Below, in pieces: positions 45,426-45,482 of a DNA stretch of 45,482 nt. Positions within the stretch are counted from its first letter, which is position 1, and each line of letters begins with the position of its first letter. Both the position numbers and the translations under genes were made by a program. Under the pieces are notes generated by a model that saw only the letters and a program-made list of their open reading frames with translations, made no database searches and was not told the origin of the DNA. The DNA is from Chromatiaceae bacterium. Its GTDB lineage: Bacteria; Pseudomonadota; Gammaproteobacteria; Chromatiales; Chromatiaceae. The stretch lies in NCBI GenBank assembly GCA_013426805.1, contig JACDZG010000053.1, positions 1-45,482 on the forward strand, read 5' to 3'.

Positions 45426-45482
45426 CGCCTTAATTCTACTTCGTCACATTGGCAGTGTTTAGCCCGATCGCTCACGCCGTTG
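45426..45482. other. Breakpoint sequence upstream of the truncated KS
   Basis: On the minus strand the KS-like reading ([10 protein letters not shown]) can be followed back only to about 45437. Beyond that come AGT-AGA and a stop, and no frame encodes the expected KS cysteine region. The segment (TGTGACGAAGTAGAATTA in minus-strand sense, less GC-rich than the synthase genes) resembles the end of an insertion sequence starting TGT, but only 57 bp are visible. A mis-join near a contig end is the main alternative. Confidence 0.45.

Noticed and set aside
1-45482. tRNA, rRNA, riboswitch or CRISPR features
   Set aside because: No cloverleaf, conserved rRNA segment, known riboswitch core or repeat-spacer pattern was seen on either strand by eye.

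Overview
The window looks like part of a chromosome or large plasmid of a GC-rich Gram-negative bacterium, most likely a proteobacterium. The grounds are a GC-rich coding background, an exported outer-membrane beta-barrel protein, IS21/IS1634/IS630 insertion sequences and VapBC-type toxin-antitoxin debris. I cannot name the species.

Region 1 (about 1-2800) is a gene graveyard. It holds a small secreted protein with a 16-residue tandem repeat and a truncated TolB/peptidase-MA-like gene. It also holds a vapC split by one in-frame TGA, its 5'-truncated antitoxin, and a frameshifted winged-helix regulator. An unassigned gene here ends at an IS630 border.

Region 2 (about 2800-8640) is a stack of mobile elements. 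An IS630-family transposase gene was first interrupted by a 123-bp MITE-like insert (17-bp inverted termini, 9-bp target duplication) and then cut by an IS21-family element (istA/istB, doubled terminal repeats). The IS21 element in turn carries an IS1634-like transposase gene and a 26-bp perfect GC hairpin. The IS630 gene does not resume on the far side of IS21, so DNA was probably lost beside the neighbouring biosynthetic operon.

Region 3 (8646-45425, all minus strand, read right to left) is one tightly packed operon for a hybrid polyketide/peptide assembly line. In order of transcription: (A) KS(partial)-AT-ACP-aminotransferase-C-A(Gly)-PCP-half C; (B) free-standing malonyl transferase with a C-terminal extension; (C) KS-DH-KR-ACP; (D) KS-DH-KR-ACP; (E) KS-ACP-C-degenerate A-PCP; (F) C-A-PCP; (G) KS-AT-C-methyltransferase-ACP-terminal C-like domain; then an outer-membrane beta-barrel protein and a type II thioesterase. 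Modules C, D and E have no AT and should be served in trans by B, whereas A and G carry their own malonyl-type AT. If the line is collinear, the product is a beta-amino acyl chain joined to glycine, extended by two unsaturated C2 units (a diene) and one unreduced C2 unit. One or two amino acids follow (one adenylation domain appears dead), and then a final C-methylated C2 unit. There is no thioesterase domain; release most plausibly uses the C-like domain that ends G.

The first synthase gene is not intact in this window. Its KS starts mid-domain, without the active-site cysteine region, and an in-frame stop plus unrelated sequence lies just upstream at the window edge. The cluster is therefore either interrupted there (by an insertion or rearrangement) or the sequence was joined wrongly. 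No tRNA, rRNA, CRISPR array, pathway regulator, phosphopantetheinyl transferase or loading module was found.
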